Shown here piece after piece: positions 25,969 to 33,140 of a stretch of 64,000 nucleotides of DNA; positions within the stretch are counted from its first letter, which is position 1; the number at the start of each line of letters is the position of its first letter. The position numbers were made by a program, and so were the translations under genes. The notes below the pieces were generated by a model. That model made no database searches. It saw nothing but the letters and a program-made list of their open reading frames with translations, and had not been told where the DNA came from. Origin of the DNA: Dictyobacter arantiisoli (GTDB lineage: Bacteria > Chloroflexota > Ktedonobacteria > Ktedonobacterales > Ktedonobacteraceae); assembly GCF_008326305.1 (NCBI RefSeq), contig NZ_BIXY01000011.1, forward strand, positions 1-64,000, read 5' to 3'.

Positions 25969-26859
25969 TCAATTTCCTTCGATTATCTTAAATGCCATTG
26001 CAATCTGGTCTTGTGTGGACCTCGGAAGCACACGAATCTCAACCTCTTGACCAACTTCTAGTTCCTTATCAGGCTGATGTTCTATACCCTCAGGAATCGC
26101 TGCCATTTCCATACCATCGATATCGAGGATAACGAAAGGATCTAGAAATCTACTTATCTTACATTTTTTTGTATCTCCAGGTTGTAAACTGCGAAATTCT
26201 TTAAAGACCGCCTCTTGATTTTGAACAGAGAGTCGTGGGCTGTTCATGCGTTCCTGGTTTTGAGACACTTCTTGTCCGGCCGTGTTGATACTCTTTGGTC
26301 GGTGCGAAGGAAATTGTGAAGCAAGCTTTCGGGCAGCGTCCAACGTGTATGCAGTAAAAGACTCAGTGCTGATATCTCCATTCACAATCGACAAAACTAC
26401 CGAAGTAGGAGGGAAAACTTCTACCATCTCTTTTGAGTAATTCACCAGATGAATAGTAAGTGCATCAAGACTTGTATGGTACGGTTTGAGATCATTCCAC
26501 AGATTTGGCCATACAGTGTTCTGTTTCATTCCTATTTTTTCATCCCAACTTCCACGTTGATCTGATAAGAGAAGATATGCTTCCCACAGTTTTTCGAGAG
26601 CTTCTCTCATTTCAGATCCACTCATCCAAAGAGTTGCAGGGGATTGCCGTTGATCCTGGGATGTGACAACACGAGCAAACCACGCTCGCCAATTGTTGGT
26701 ATCTAACCCCTTTGCTCTCAGTGATCCGTTCCCTTCAGGATGAAGGTCAAAGGGAGGTATATGTATGCCGTCGATTTCTAATATCCAAATACAAAAATCG
26801 ATCGCCGCATTGAAACCACTCGAGTAGGTCCATGAAGGACCTGTACTTAAAGGATCCAT
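25969..26859 (-). CDS. Unknown protein with C-terminal S1/OB-like domain (transposon cargo)
   Basis: 296 residues. No family recognised for residues 1-190, which are acidic with several Trp and a central LWMSGSEMREALEKLWEAYLL helix. Residues about 225-296 resemble an S1/OB RNA-binding barrel (LQPGDTKKCKISRFLDPFVILDIDG then LEVGQEVEIRVLPRS). No signal or membrane segment. Start ATG 26859 follows AAGGAAGGTGAG. It lies inside the Tn3-type element, so it is likely mobile cargo. Function not known. Confidence 0.75.
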   Translation of the reverse strand: MDPLSTGPSWTYSSGFNAAIDFCIWILEIDGIHIPPFDLHPEGNGSLRAKGLDTNNWRAWFARVVTSQDQRQSPATLWMSGSEMREALEKLWEAYLLLSDQRGSWDEKIGMKQNTVWPNLWNDLKPYHTSLDALTIHLVNYSKEMVEVFPPTSVVLSIVNGDISTESFTAYTLDAARKLASQFPSHRPKSINTAGQEVSQNQERMNSPRLSVQNQEAVFKEFRSLQPGDTKKCKISRFLDPFVILDIDGMEMAAIPEGIEHQPDKELEVGQEVEIRVLPRSTQDQIAMAFKIIEGN

Positions 26860-27185
26860 AATGTGCTCTCACCTTCCTTTCAAAAAGAAGTGATCGCCTC
26901 ACTTCTGCATGGTTTTTTGAACTGGCGTTGATGATTTACGAACACTCCGCTCTGTTTTTAAGATCTTTTTTGAATCAGGTAGTAGCCTATATATCATCTG
27001 ATCATTAAACACGTCTTGCCTATCACTATTACCAAACACGTCTTGCCTATCATTATACCATATGACCACAGGCCATTGACGAATAGTATCAATTCGTCAA
27101 TGGCCTGTGGTCGGGATGTTCATGAAAGGGGTTTAATACTTGGCATAAAAATGTTAGTTCTCAGAAAAGAAGGAACGTGAGAAGT
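26860..27185. other. Cargo intergenic region with tandem 27-mers
   Basis: Two direct copies of a 27-bp unit beginning AAACACGTCTTGCCTATCA at 27007-27033 and 27034-27060 (few mismatches) precede a perfect hairpin. No gene seen. Confidence 0.6.
27064..27112 (-). terminator. 21-bp perfect hairpin, probable terminator
   Basis: Arms 27064-27084 and 27092-27112 (GACCACAGGCCATTGACGAAT and complement), 7-nt loop, 74 bp after the stop of the secreted-protein gene. No clear U-run, so termination is inferred from position and stem strength. Confidence 0.6.
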
Positions 27186-27788
27186 TTAGGCGTTAAAATT
27201 CGTGTTTGGATTGTTGAATGTACAAATAGTTCCACTCTTGAGGGTAACACCTCCGCTGAGCACTGCAGTAATACGCCCGCTTCCTGTAAGTACTTCTTGT
27301 CCATCGTTCCAAATTGATGATCCGAATGGAGATAGCGCTCCTGTAGTTAAACCTGGCCCTGCTAAACCGCCATACCAAGTAATGGTATACGCAACAGCGA
27401 TAATTCCACCTAGGGTTGATTTTCCTCCAACAGCAAAATTGGCAAAACCAAAGCCAGCACCACTGCCGTAAATGTACGAAGTTCCACAAGGCCCACCTAC
27501 TTGATTTTGTGGTAGTACACCATTAGTTCCTATCCTTGTTTGCGCAGGGCACTCATGGTTTTTTATTTCACGGGCTCTGACAGCTGCAGATCCTTTCGAA
27601 CAATCTACATACATGGTATATGTCACACCGTTTGAAAGTTTATCAGCTGTTTTAGCACTGTGTGCAGAGGCAATGCCGCTCCCAAAAGATGTGAATAGCG
27701 CAGATAAAAGCAGAAAACCGATCATTAGCTTCCCTAGTACTTGCTTAGTCCGCTTCCAGGCTGGATGTGCATTCTTAAAAGATTGCAT
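27186..27788 (-). CDS. Secreted protein of unknown function (transposon cargo)
   Basis: 200 residues. N-terminal signal peptide with a basic start, then LMIGFLLLSALFTSFGSGIASAHS and an AxA-like cleavage site near residue 43. The mature part has a few cysteines (VDCSKG, HECPAQ, GPCGTS, GTICTF) that could form two disulfides, and a Gly/Ser/Ala-rich beta-type centre (SGAGFGFANFAVGGKSTLGG). No family recognised. Start ATG 27788 follows AAAGGAG. It is divergent in composition from neighbouring chromosomal genes. Confidence 0.8.
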   Translation of the reverse strand: MQSFKNAHPAWKRTKQVLGKLMIGFLLLSALFTSFGSGIASAHSAKTADKLSNGVTYTMYVDCSKGSAAVRAREIKNHECPAQTRIGTNGVLPQNQVGGPCGTSYIYGSGAGFGFANFAVGGKSTLGGIIAVAYTITWYGGLAGPGLTTGALSPFGSSIWNDGQEVLTGSGRITAVLSGGVTLKSGTICTFNNPNTNFNA

Positions 27789-28140
27789 GTTTCTTACTCC
27801 TTTAGATTACTAAGGTATACATACGCCCTCTCTTGCATAATTACCTGAAGGTGCAAGAGATATTGGAAGCAAATTACGTTATGATGTATAGAAGTGAAGC
27901 AACATAGTTTTTACATTTATCAAACTTCTAAACGATTTAAAGCTTCCTTTTAATTTATAATGTATGTATTTATAAATGTCAATACATACACGCCTTTATT
28001 TTAAGAATTATCCAAGTAGAAACTCGATATGGCTTTTCTTGCTAGTATAAATGTTATGATTACTATTTGAGGCCGAATTAATAAATCGAGTAAAAAATGC
28101 TAGAAGCATACAAGCATTATTCAGAAAAAAGGTTGGAGTA
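27789..28140. other. AT-rich cargo gap upstream of the recombinase relic
   Basis: Very AT-rich (many TTTATAA runs near 27940-28010). No gene recognised. In Tn3-type elements the res site lies upstream of the resolvase, so this is where one would be, but no clear res subsites were made out. Confidence 0.3.
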
Positions 28141-28178
28141 AGCTTTTGAGTATAAATGAAGTGAAAAACAACGCTAAG
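28141..28178 (+). repeat. Internal, uninterrupted Tn3-type 38-bp inverted repeat
   Basis: The 38-mer starts AGCTTTTGAGTATAAATG and ends AACAACGCTAAG. It aligns over its full length with the two outer repeats once the 91-bp inserts are removed. It points toward the recombinase relic and pairs with the right outer repeat, giving a nested element 28141-28702. It is the empty-site version of the 91-bp insertion position. Confidence 0.72.
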
Positions 28179-28206
28179 GAAATCGTTCTCATAATATGGT
28201 ACAAAA

Positions 28207-28490
28207 ATGGCTGGCAGAATGCTCATAGACATTTTGTCAGCCAAATTAGAACGAGACTTGATTAGTCTCCGTACGAAAGAAGCGCTTGCTGCAAAAAAGC
28301 GGCAAGGTATAAGATTAGGAAAGCCGAAAGGTGCTATTCAAAAAGTAAGTTTGACAAAGATCGGGAGCGGATCAAAGAGTTACTCAAATTAGGGCTCTCC
28401 GTTCGCAAAATTGCCAAACTACTGGACTGTTCCAACCATCTTGCTCTCAATACTTATATCAATAAGCGCAAGCTCCGTGAGGAACTCTAG
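28207..28490 (+). pseudogene. Serine recombinase (resolvase/invertase) relic, truncated and frameshifted
   Basis: The frame from 28207 reads ERDLISLRTKEALAAKKRQGIRLGKPKGA, the E-helix tail typical of resolvases. After a one-base slip near 28345 the other frame continues DRERIKELLKLGLSVRKIAKLLDCS, the C-terminal helix-turn-helix, to a stop at 28488-28490. The N-terminal catalytic domain with the Ser nucleophile is missing, so it cannot be active. It lies between Tn3-type repeats, consistent with a tnpR relic. Confidence 0.8.
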
Positions 28491-28593
28491 CAATATGTCT
28501 CTGAATATGCTGATACTGCTGGAGTCTCACCAGAGCCAATTGTCGCATTCACAGAAGGGCAAATTCCTTAGCGTTGTTTTTCGTTCCATTAAT

Positions 28594-28684
28594 GATACTG
28601 TTGCTAAATTCATTTGCCCGGCTGAGATCGATGAGGAAATATACACTCACGCTGAGCACAGAAAAACAATTTAGCAACAGTATC
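28594..28684 (+). mobile_element. 91-bp miniature element, copy 2, inside the right Tn3 repeat
   Basis: Identical to copy 1 and flanked by CATTAAT on both sides (28587-28593 and 28685-28691), the reverse complement of the ATTAATG duplication at copy 1. Relative to its Tn3 repeat it has the opposite orientation to copy 1. Confidence 0.85.
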
Positions 28685-28707
28685 CATTAATACTCAAGGG
28701 CCGTATA

Positions 28708-28802
28708 CTCGACTTTGCACATTTTTGAAAACGTGAGCTCGAAAATGCGTCGCACTCGCCCTTTTTCGCAGGCTCAAAAGCCTAAAAATGTACAAAGTCG
28801 AG
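28708..28802 (+). mobile_element. CTCGACTTT-type MITE, copy 1
   Basis: 95 bp with 19-bp termini CTCGACTTTGCACATTTTT (28708-28726) and AAAAATGTACAAAGTCGAG (28784-28802). It contains GAGCTCGAAAATGCGTCGCA and GGCTCAAAAGCC. A second copy in reverse orientation is at 59996-60089. It abuts the transposon target duplication and, being palindromic, may terminate the esterase transcript. Confidence 0.8.
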
Positions 28803-28821
28803 GTATGAGAGAGTATGACTG

Positions 28822-29772
28822 CTAGAGAGTGGGGATGGCGAAGGCGGTGCGCAAAGCGGCGCTGGCTTCGCTGAGGGCTTGTTGGGCCTGAGGCACGACC
28901 GCACCCATGCTCATGAAGCCATGGATCATTCCCGCATAGTGCGAGATGTGTACGGGGACGCCTGCCGCCTGCAATTTCTGTCCATACAATGTTCCATCAT
29001 CCCGCAGTTGATCATATTCGGGGATGATGATCAGGGCAGGCGGGAGGTCACTGAGATCCTCAGCCAGCAAGGGGGAGGCGTAGGGATTGAGTTGCTCGGC
29101 TTCGTTGTTTAAATAGAGTTCGCGGATGCGGGCTATGGTGGCACGGGACGAGAAGTAGTGCTCTAATTCTTCCCAGGAGGGCGCGCTAAGACGAAAATCG
29201 CAGAGAGGATAGAAGAGGAGTTGGAAGGCAAGCGCGGGTCCGCCCAGGTCGCGGATGATTTGCGTCACGGCGGCGGCCAGGTTCCCACCAGCACTATCCC
29301 CACCAACAGCAATCCGCTCAGAATCAGCGTTAAACAGTTCGGCATTCTCAGCGATCCAGCAGATAGACGCATAGCAATCTTCCAGGCCACCAGGAAATTT
29401 GATTTCGGGAGCCAGACGATAGCCAACAGACATCACAAGGCACTGCGCTCCATGGCAAAGGCTACGGCAGACATGATCAAATAGATTGATATTTCCCGAT
29501 ATCCAGCCACCACCATGCAAATAGACCAGGATGGGGAACGGTCCTTCTCCTTCAGGAATATAGATGCGGACCGCAATGGCCTCATCAGGACCGGGGATCG
29601 TACGATCTTCAACCCGCGCAAGCGGCTCCGTGCGACTGGATTGAGCCAGTGCCTCATCTTTTTTCGCCTTCGCCCGTGCAGTAAACAAAAACAGCTCAGT
29701 ATCCTGCTGCGGATGAGCGGCTGATATTTGTCTCTGATCCAACAACGCCTGAAAATAGGGATCGAGTGGCAT
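28822..29772 (-). CDS. Alpha/beta hydrolase, hormone-sensitive-lipase (family IV) esterase
   Basis: 316 residues, cytosolic. The oxyanion motif HGGGWISGN follows a beta strand (PFPILVYL), and nucleophile Ser is in the GDSAGGN elbow. The acid is in PEYDQLRDDGTLY and the His in HYAGMIHGFMSM. The N-terminal cap is about 60 residues, normal for the family. It hydrolyses short-chain acyl esters such as acetylated sugars or aryl esters. Start ATG 29772 follows GGAG. Monocistronic. Confidence 0.93.
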   Translation of the reverse strand: MPLDPYFQALLDQRQISAAHPQQDTELFLFTARAKAKKDEALAQSSRTEPLARVEDRTIPGPDEAIAVRIYIPEGEGPFPILVYLHGGGWISGNINLFDHVCRSLCHGAQCLVMSVGYRLAPEIKFPGGLEDCYASICWIAENAELFNADSERIAVGGDSAGGNLAAAVTQIIRDLGGPALAFQLLFYPLCDFRLSAPSWEELEHYFSSRATIARIRELYLNNEAEQLNPYASPLLAEDLSDLPPALIIIPEYDQLRDDGTLYGQKLQAAGVPVHISHYAGMIHGFMSMGAVVPQAQQALSEASAALRTAFAIPTL

Positions 29773-30062
29773 AATACTACTCCATAGATAACAAGTTTAT
29801 GCACATCTTACCATATCAAATCACAGCATGACCAGATAGCCGCCGCAATTAATGGGTGTTTTCACTCGCCTGCCTCCATACATCATGGCGGAAAACATTT
29901 CCGGCTTTTGTAGGATTCCCCAAAATAACCAACTCTCCCAATGTGTTTTTTGGCGAATAGGCAAACGGGCAAGATTTCCATACGAGCAACAAGATTTCCA
30001 TATGAGCAAAGGAAAAGCGGACCTCCGTTGCGACGTTGGCCCGCACTTACGCTGCATTTGCG
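29773..30062. other. Intergenic gap with tandem 20-mer and R3 repeat fragment
   Basis: AAGATTTCCATACGAGCAAC at 29971-29990 is followed at once by a near copy at 29991-30010. From about 29999 to 30052 the sequence matches R3 (GGAAAAGCGGACCTCCGTTG) in reverse orientation. No gene is supported. Confidence 0.55.
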
Positions 30063-30812
30063 TTATGCTACGAGGACCATGAGACGCCAGCCGCCGAAGA
30101 TGCGGACCGCCAGATCGGGACGGAACGCATAACAGATCTGGGCAGGCAGACGGAAAAGCTCGCGTTTGCCCATCCTCAAGAGCTTGATAATAAACTGTCC
30201 GGGCGTCCTGGCTTTGCTCCAACTTGTGCTATCCAGCGGTTGGCGACTATAAAAAGAGTCAAGGATGGTATAACCGGCAGCCTCAAGGATCTCAATAGCG
30301 ATATCTTTAGTGAAAAAATGGAGATGGCCGGTGGCATGTCGATAATCAACCAGTTTATTGCCGAGAATAGAATTCACAGAAAGATCGAGTGGAAGCTGTA
30401 AAATCTTATAGGTACTTCTTGTCTTTAAATCGCGCAGGGCTTGAAAACAATTCTCAAAATGCTCTAACACATCGACTAAGAGTATGACATCATAATGGGT
30501 ATCGTCTGCTTCCTGAAAAAAATCTGCCAGATGGACATGGAGATGCTCATTTTCGCGCCGCTTCGCCAGCTCAATCGCCTGAGGAGCAATATCATAACCC
30601 ACAAAGGTCGTATCCTCCGCCAGATTCCGCTGCAAGAGACGTAAAATTTCTCCGGCCCCACAGCCTATCTCGCATACAGAAAGTGGAGTCAATCCATTGC
30701 GTGCCATGATCTGCAAGACACTCTGAGCCTTCCATTTTCCAGCATCGATGTGCCAATCAGGATTATTCTGAAGATACTCACCATTGGTATAAAAATCAGC
30801 TACAACCACCAT
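30063..30812 (-). CDS. Class I SAM-dependent methyltransferase
   Basis: 249 residues. Motif I is SVCEIGCGAGEILRLLQ, motif II acidic end FVGYDIAPQAIELAKRR, and YDVILLVDVLEHFENCFQAL is the UbiG/COQ5-like post-motif. The C-terminal region (LHFFTKDIAIEILEAAGYTILDSFYSRQ) resembles methyltransferases that act on sugars or lipids in glycan clusters. ATG 30812 follows AGGAG closely (GTG at the next codon would be better spaced). Its tail overlaps the R3 fragment, so the C-terminus may be altered. Substrate unknown. Confidence 0.85.
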   Translation of the reverse strand: MVVVADFYTNGEYLQNNPDWHIDAGKWKAQSVLQIMARNGLTPLSVCEIGCGAGEILRLLQRNLAEDTTFVGYDIAPQAIELAKRRENEHLHVHLADFFQEADDTHYDVILLVDVLEHFENCFQALRDLKTRSTYKILQLPLDLSVNSILGNKLVDYRHATGHLHFFTKDIAIEILEAAGYTILDSFYSRQPLDSTSWSKARTPGQFIIKLLRMGKRELFRLPAQICYAFRPDLAVRIFGGWRLMVLVA

Positions 30813-31093
30813 TTTCTCCTGTCACTACTTCCAACAAAAGTAACTGTTAAAAAGAACAAAATTTCCTTATAAGGTATGCTATGTTCAATCCACTGCATAT
30901 CTCATAGACTAATGATAGAGCGTAAAAGTGAAGAAGACATTAAATACATTTGCCTGTATGCATCAGATTACCACAAAAATGGCATCTAGCAAGCTATGTG
31001 CATAAATCTATACAGCGGTTTTATTTTCGACACATTTCAGTGTAAAATTCTTCGAATCGATCATTCGCAATTCCCGGCTATTTGCAGCAAAAA
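30813..31093. other. Divergent-free intergenic gap
   Basis: AT-rich sequence with no gene seen. It should hold the promoter of the methyltransferase gene. Confidence 0.4.
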
Positions 31094-31127
31094 AGGAGGG
31101 CTGCTTATTGTCTTAAGCAGCCCTCCT
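31094..31127 (-). terminator. Terminator of the sugar ABC transporter operon
   Basis: 14-bp arms AGGAGGGCTGCTTA and complement, loop TTGTCT, 24 bp after the permease stop. On the minus strand it is followed by TTTTTTGCTG, a good U-run. Confidence 0.88.
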
Positions 31128-31150
31128 CTCGCCAGGGCGCTATGATTCTT

Positions 31151-32035
31151 TTAGCCTTTGACGCCTGAGGAAACGGCACCTTCCATGAAGTAGCGCTGGA
31201 AGATGAAGAAGAGGATCAAGATCGGGATGGTGTTGAACATGGAGCCCGCCAGCAACAGGTTGTACTGGGTATAGTAGGTGCTCTTGAAGAAGAATAAGCC
31301 GAGCGGCAAGGTGTACATGTTCTGCGTTCCCAACGCTACCAGCGGCCATTGGAAGTCATTCCAGGCTCCCTGGAACGTGAGAATAACGACTGCGGTCAGG
31401 GCTGGCTTGACCTGCGGCAGGATGATCTGATAAAACGTGCGCCAGCGCGATGCACCATCGATCATGGCCGATTCCTCTAGCTCTTTCGGCAGGACTTTCA
31501 TGAACTGGACCATCAGGAAGACGGAGAAGGGCTGCGCCATGGCAGGCAGGATCAGTGCCCAGAAGGTGTTCGCCATGTGCAGATTGTTGACGACCAGAAA
31601 CTTGGGAATCAAGGTGATGGCGCCTGGGATCATCATGATGCCCAGAGTGATCAGGAAGATGCTGTTCTTACCAGGAAAATTGAGCCGTCCCAGCGCATAG
31701 CCAGCCATGGCAGAAAAGAGCATGTTGAGGATCGTCGCGCCGCCCGCATAGATCACGGAATTGAGCAGCCAGCGTATGAAGAGAGGATTGCCAAAGACGA
31801 CCTGATAGTTGCTCCAGACAAAGGGATTTGGAAGCAGGGTGGGCGGAAATGCCAGCACGTCACGCATGCTCTTGAAGGAGGAAACAAGCGTGAAAACCAG
31901 TGGCCCCGCCGACGTGATGGTGAAAATGAGTAAAAACAGATAGACAATCACTTTCAGCCATGCATATGGATGCTTCCTGGCTTGAATGGGCTTGCGTTCC
32001 CGGGTGGGACGCACGGTTGCCTGTGTTTGCGCCAT
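31151..32035 (-). CDS. Sugar ABC transporter permease (MalG/CUT1 type)
   Basis: 294 residues with six membrane segments. The cytoplasmic EAA loop is EESAMIDGASRWRTFYQIILPQVKPAL, with the MalG-type spacing. The C-terminus RYFMEGAVSSGVKG is typical of MalG-like subunits. It pairs with the MalF-like permease upstream. The ATPase of CUT1 systems is usually a shared MsmK-type protein encoded elsewhere, and none is present here. Start ATG 32035 follows AGGAGG. Confidence 0.94.
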   Translation of the reverse strand: MAQTQATVRPTRERKPIQARKHPYAWLKVIVYLFLLIFTITSAGPLVFTLVSSFKSMRDVLAFPPTLLPNPFVWSNYQVVFGNPLFIRWLLNSVIYAGGATILNMLFSAMAGYALGRLNFPGKNSIFLITLGIMMIPGAITLIPKFLVVNNLHMANTFWALILPAMAQPFSVFLMVQFMKVLPKELEESAMIDGASRWRTFYQIILPQVKPALTAVVILTFQGAWNDFQWPLVALGTQNMYTLPLGLFFFKSTYYTQYNLLLAGSMFNTIPILILFFIFQRYFMEGAVSSGVKG

Positions 32036-32056
32036 GAGATACGCCCTCCTTCCTCT

Positions 32057-33040
32057 TTATCGCTGTGCACCTGGATCAATCATACGTCGTTGCAGGATCG
32101 TGATGACGAAGATGATAAGGAAAAGGATCACCGACATCGCAGACGCCTGCCCAAATCCCCCATTATTGAAAGCCTCGTTATAGATCTCAAGCATCGGTGT
32201 TAAGGTTGAGTTTAGCGGTTGACCATTCGTCATAAACTTGGCCTGATCGAACATCTGGAAAGCCCCAATCGTTCCCAGCGCGACAACCAGGAAGATGGTG
32301 GGGCGCAAGAGCGGGACCGTGATCAAAGAGAAGGATTGCCAGGGGCCAGCACCATCTACCTGAGCAGCCTCCAACACATCGGTAGGCAAATCCTGTAGAG
32401 CGGCCAGGAAGTAGATCATAAAGGTCGCTGCCGTGCTCCAGATGTTGAGTAACATCAAGGCGGGCAAGGCCCAGAAGACGTTATTAAGCCAGTCCGGCCC
32501 GTGGATGCCTGCCAGCGATAGCACATAATTGATCAAGCCATTGGGATTGTAGAGCCAGAGGAAGATCAATGAGGTCGCCACAGAGGAGGTGACGGCGGGT
32601 ACATAGAACATGGTGCGGAAGGCGCTCTTGCCTGTCTTGATGGTCTGTAAGAGCAACGCCAGCAGCAGCGCCAGGATGGTTTGTCCGATTACGACACAGA
32701 CCGTGAACTTCAAGATATTCCACATGGAGGTCCAGAAGTCGCTCAGGCCAGGATTCGCCAGTTGATTGAAGAGTTGGATGTAGTTTTTAAAGCCCACAAA
32801 GGTCGCTGCGCCAAATCCCAGATCGATCCGAAAGAAACTCAGGCCAATCCCATAAAGTGAGACAAAGAAAAAGAAGAGACACAACACAAAGAGATAGGGC
32901 GTCAGAAAAAGGTAAGCAGCCAGTGTTTCCGAACGCTGCTTCGCGCTGCCCCTGCGCTTCCTTCCTGGCAGCGCGCCCCCCTCTTTGACCAGTCCCGCTT
33001 GCGCGCTGGCTATGGATGGACCTGCTGGTTGAGTAGCCAT
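32057..33040 (-). CDS. Sugar ABC transporter permease (MalF/CUT1 type)
   Basis: 327 residues from ATG 33040 (AAGGAG upstream; the frame to 33115 has no site). Six membrane segments, preceded by a charged 40-residue N-terminus. The EAA loop is DVLEAAQVDGAGPWQSFSLITVPLLRPTI. It is 21 bp from the partner permease. Together they form the channel for a mono- or oligosaccharide delivered by the adjacent binding protein. Confidence 0.94.
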   Translation of the reverse strand: MATQPAGPSIASAQAGLVKEGGALPGRKRRGSAKQRSETLAAYLFLTPYLFVLCLFFFFVSLYGIGLSFFRIDLGFGAATFVGFKNYIQLFNQLANPGLSDFWTSMWNILKFTVCVVIGQTILALLLALLLQTIKTGKSAFRTMFYVPAVTSSVATSLIFLWLYNPNGLINYVLSLAGIHGPDWLNNVFWALPALMLLNIWSTAATFMIYFLAALQDLPTDVLEAAQVDGAGPWQSFSLITVPLLRPTIFLVVALGTIGAFQMFDQAKFMTNGQPLNSTLTPMLEIYNEAFNNGGFGQASAMSVILFLIIFVITILQRRMIDPGAQR

Positions 33041-33063
33041 CAATTTGCTCCTTCTACCTGCGC

Positions 33064-33128
33064 CATGAAGCTTCATATACTCCCGACGACTTGATCGGTC
33101 ATTATGAAGCTTCATATGCTATGCATCC
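33064..33128. repeat. Twin ATGAAGCTTCATAT direct repeat
   Basis: The palindromic unit ATGAAGCTTCATAT occurs at 33065 and 33103, each followed by CCCGACGAC. It lies between binding-protein and permease genes, so it may be an RNA-processing or attenuating hairpin pair or a regulator site. Confidence 0.6.
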
Positions 33129-33140
33129 CGACGACCGGCA

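Larger units (their letters stand above)
25409..28707. mobile_element. Non-autonomous Tn3-family transposon with 5-bp target duplication
   Basis: The element is 25414-28702; 25409-25413 and 28703-28707 are the direct repeat GTATA. The left terminal repeat is 25414-25431 plus 25530-25549 (interrupted) and the right one is 28567-28586 region plus 28685-28702 (interrupted). Rejoined, each is a 38-mer beginning GGCCCTTGAG and ending ACGCTAAG. It aligns base for base in length with the Tn3 repeat, sharing TGGAACGAAAA at positions 17-27 and ACG-TAAG at 31-38. No transposase is encoded. The cargo is a 296-residue protein, a secreted 200-residue protein and a broken serine recombinase. Codon and base use is more AT-rich than the flanks. 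Confidence 0.82.

Noticed and set aside
28411-28674. 87-codon plus-strand frame over the recombinase end and right Tn3 repeat
   Set aside because: Out of frame with the recombinase relic and made mostly of repeat sequence.
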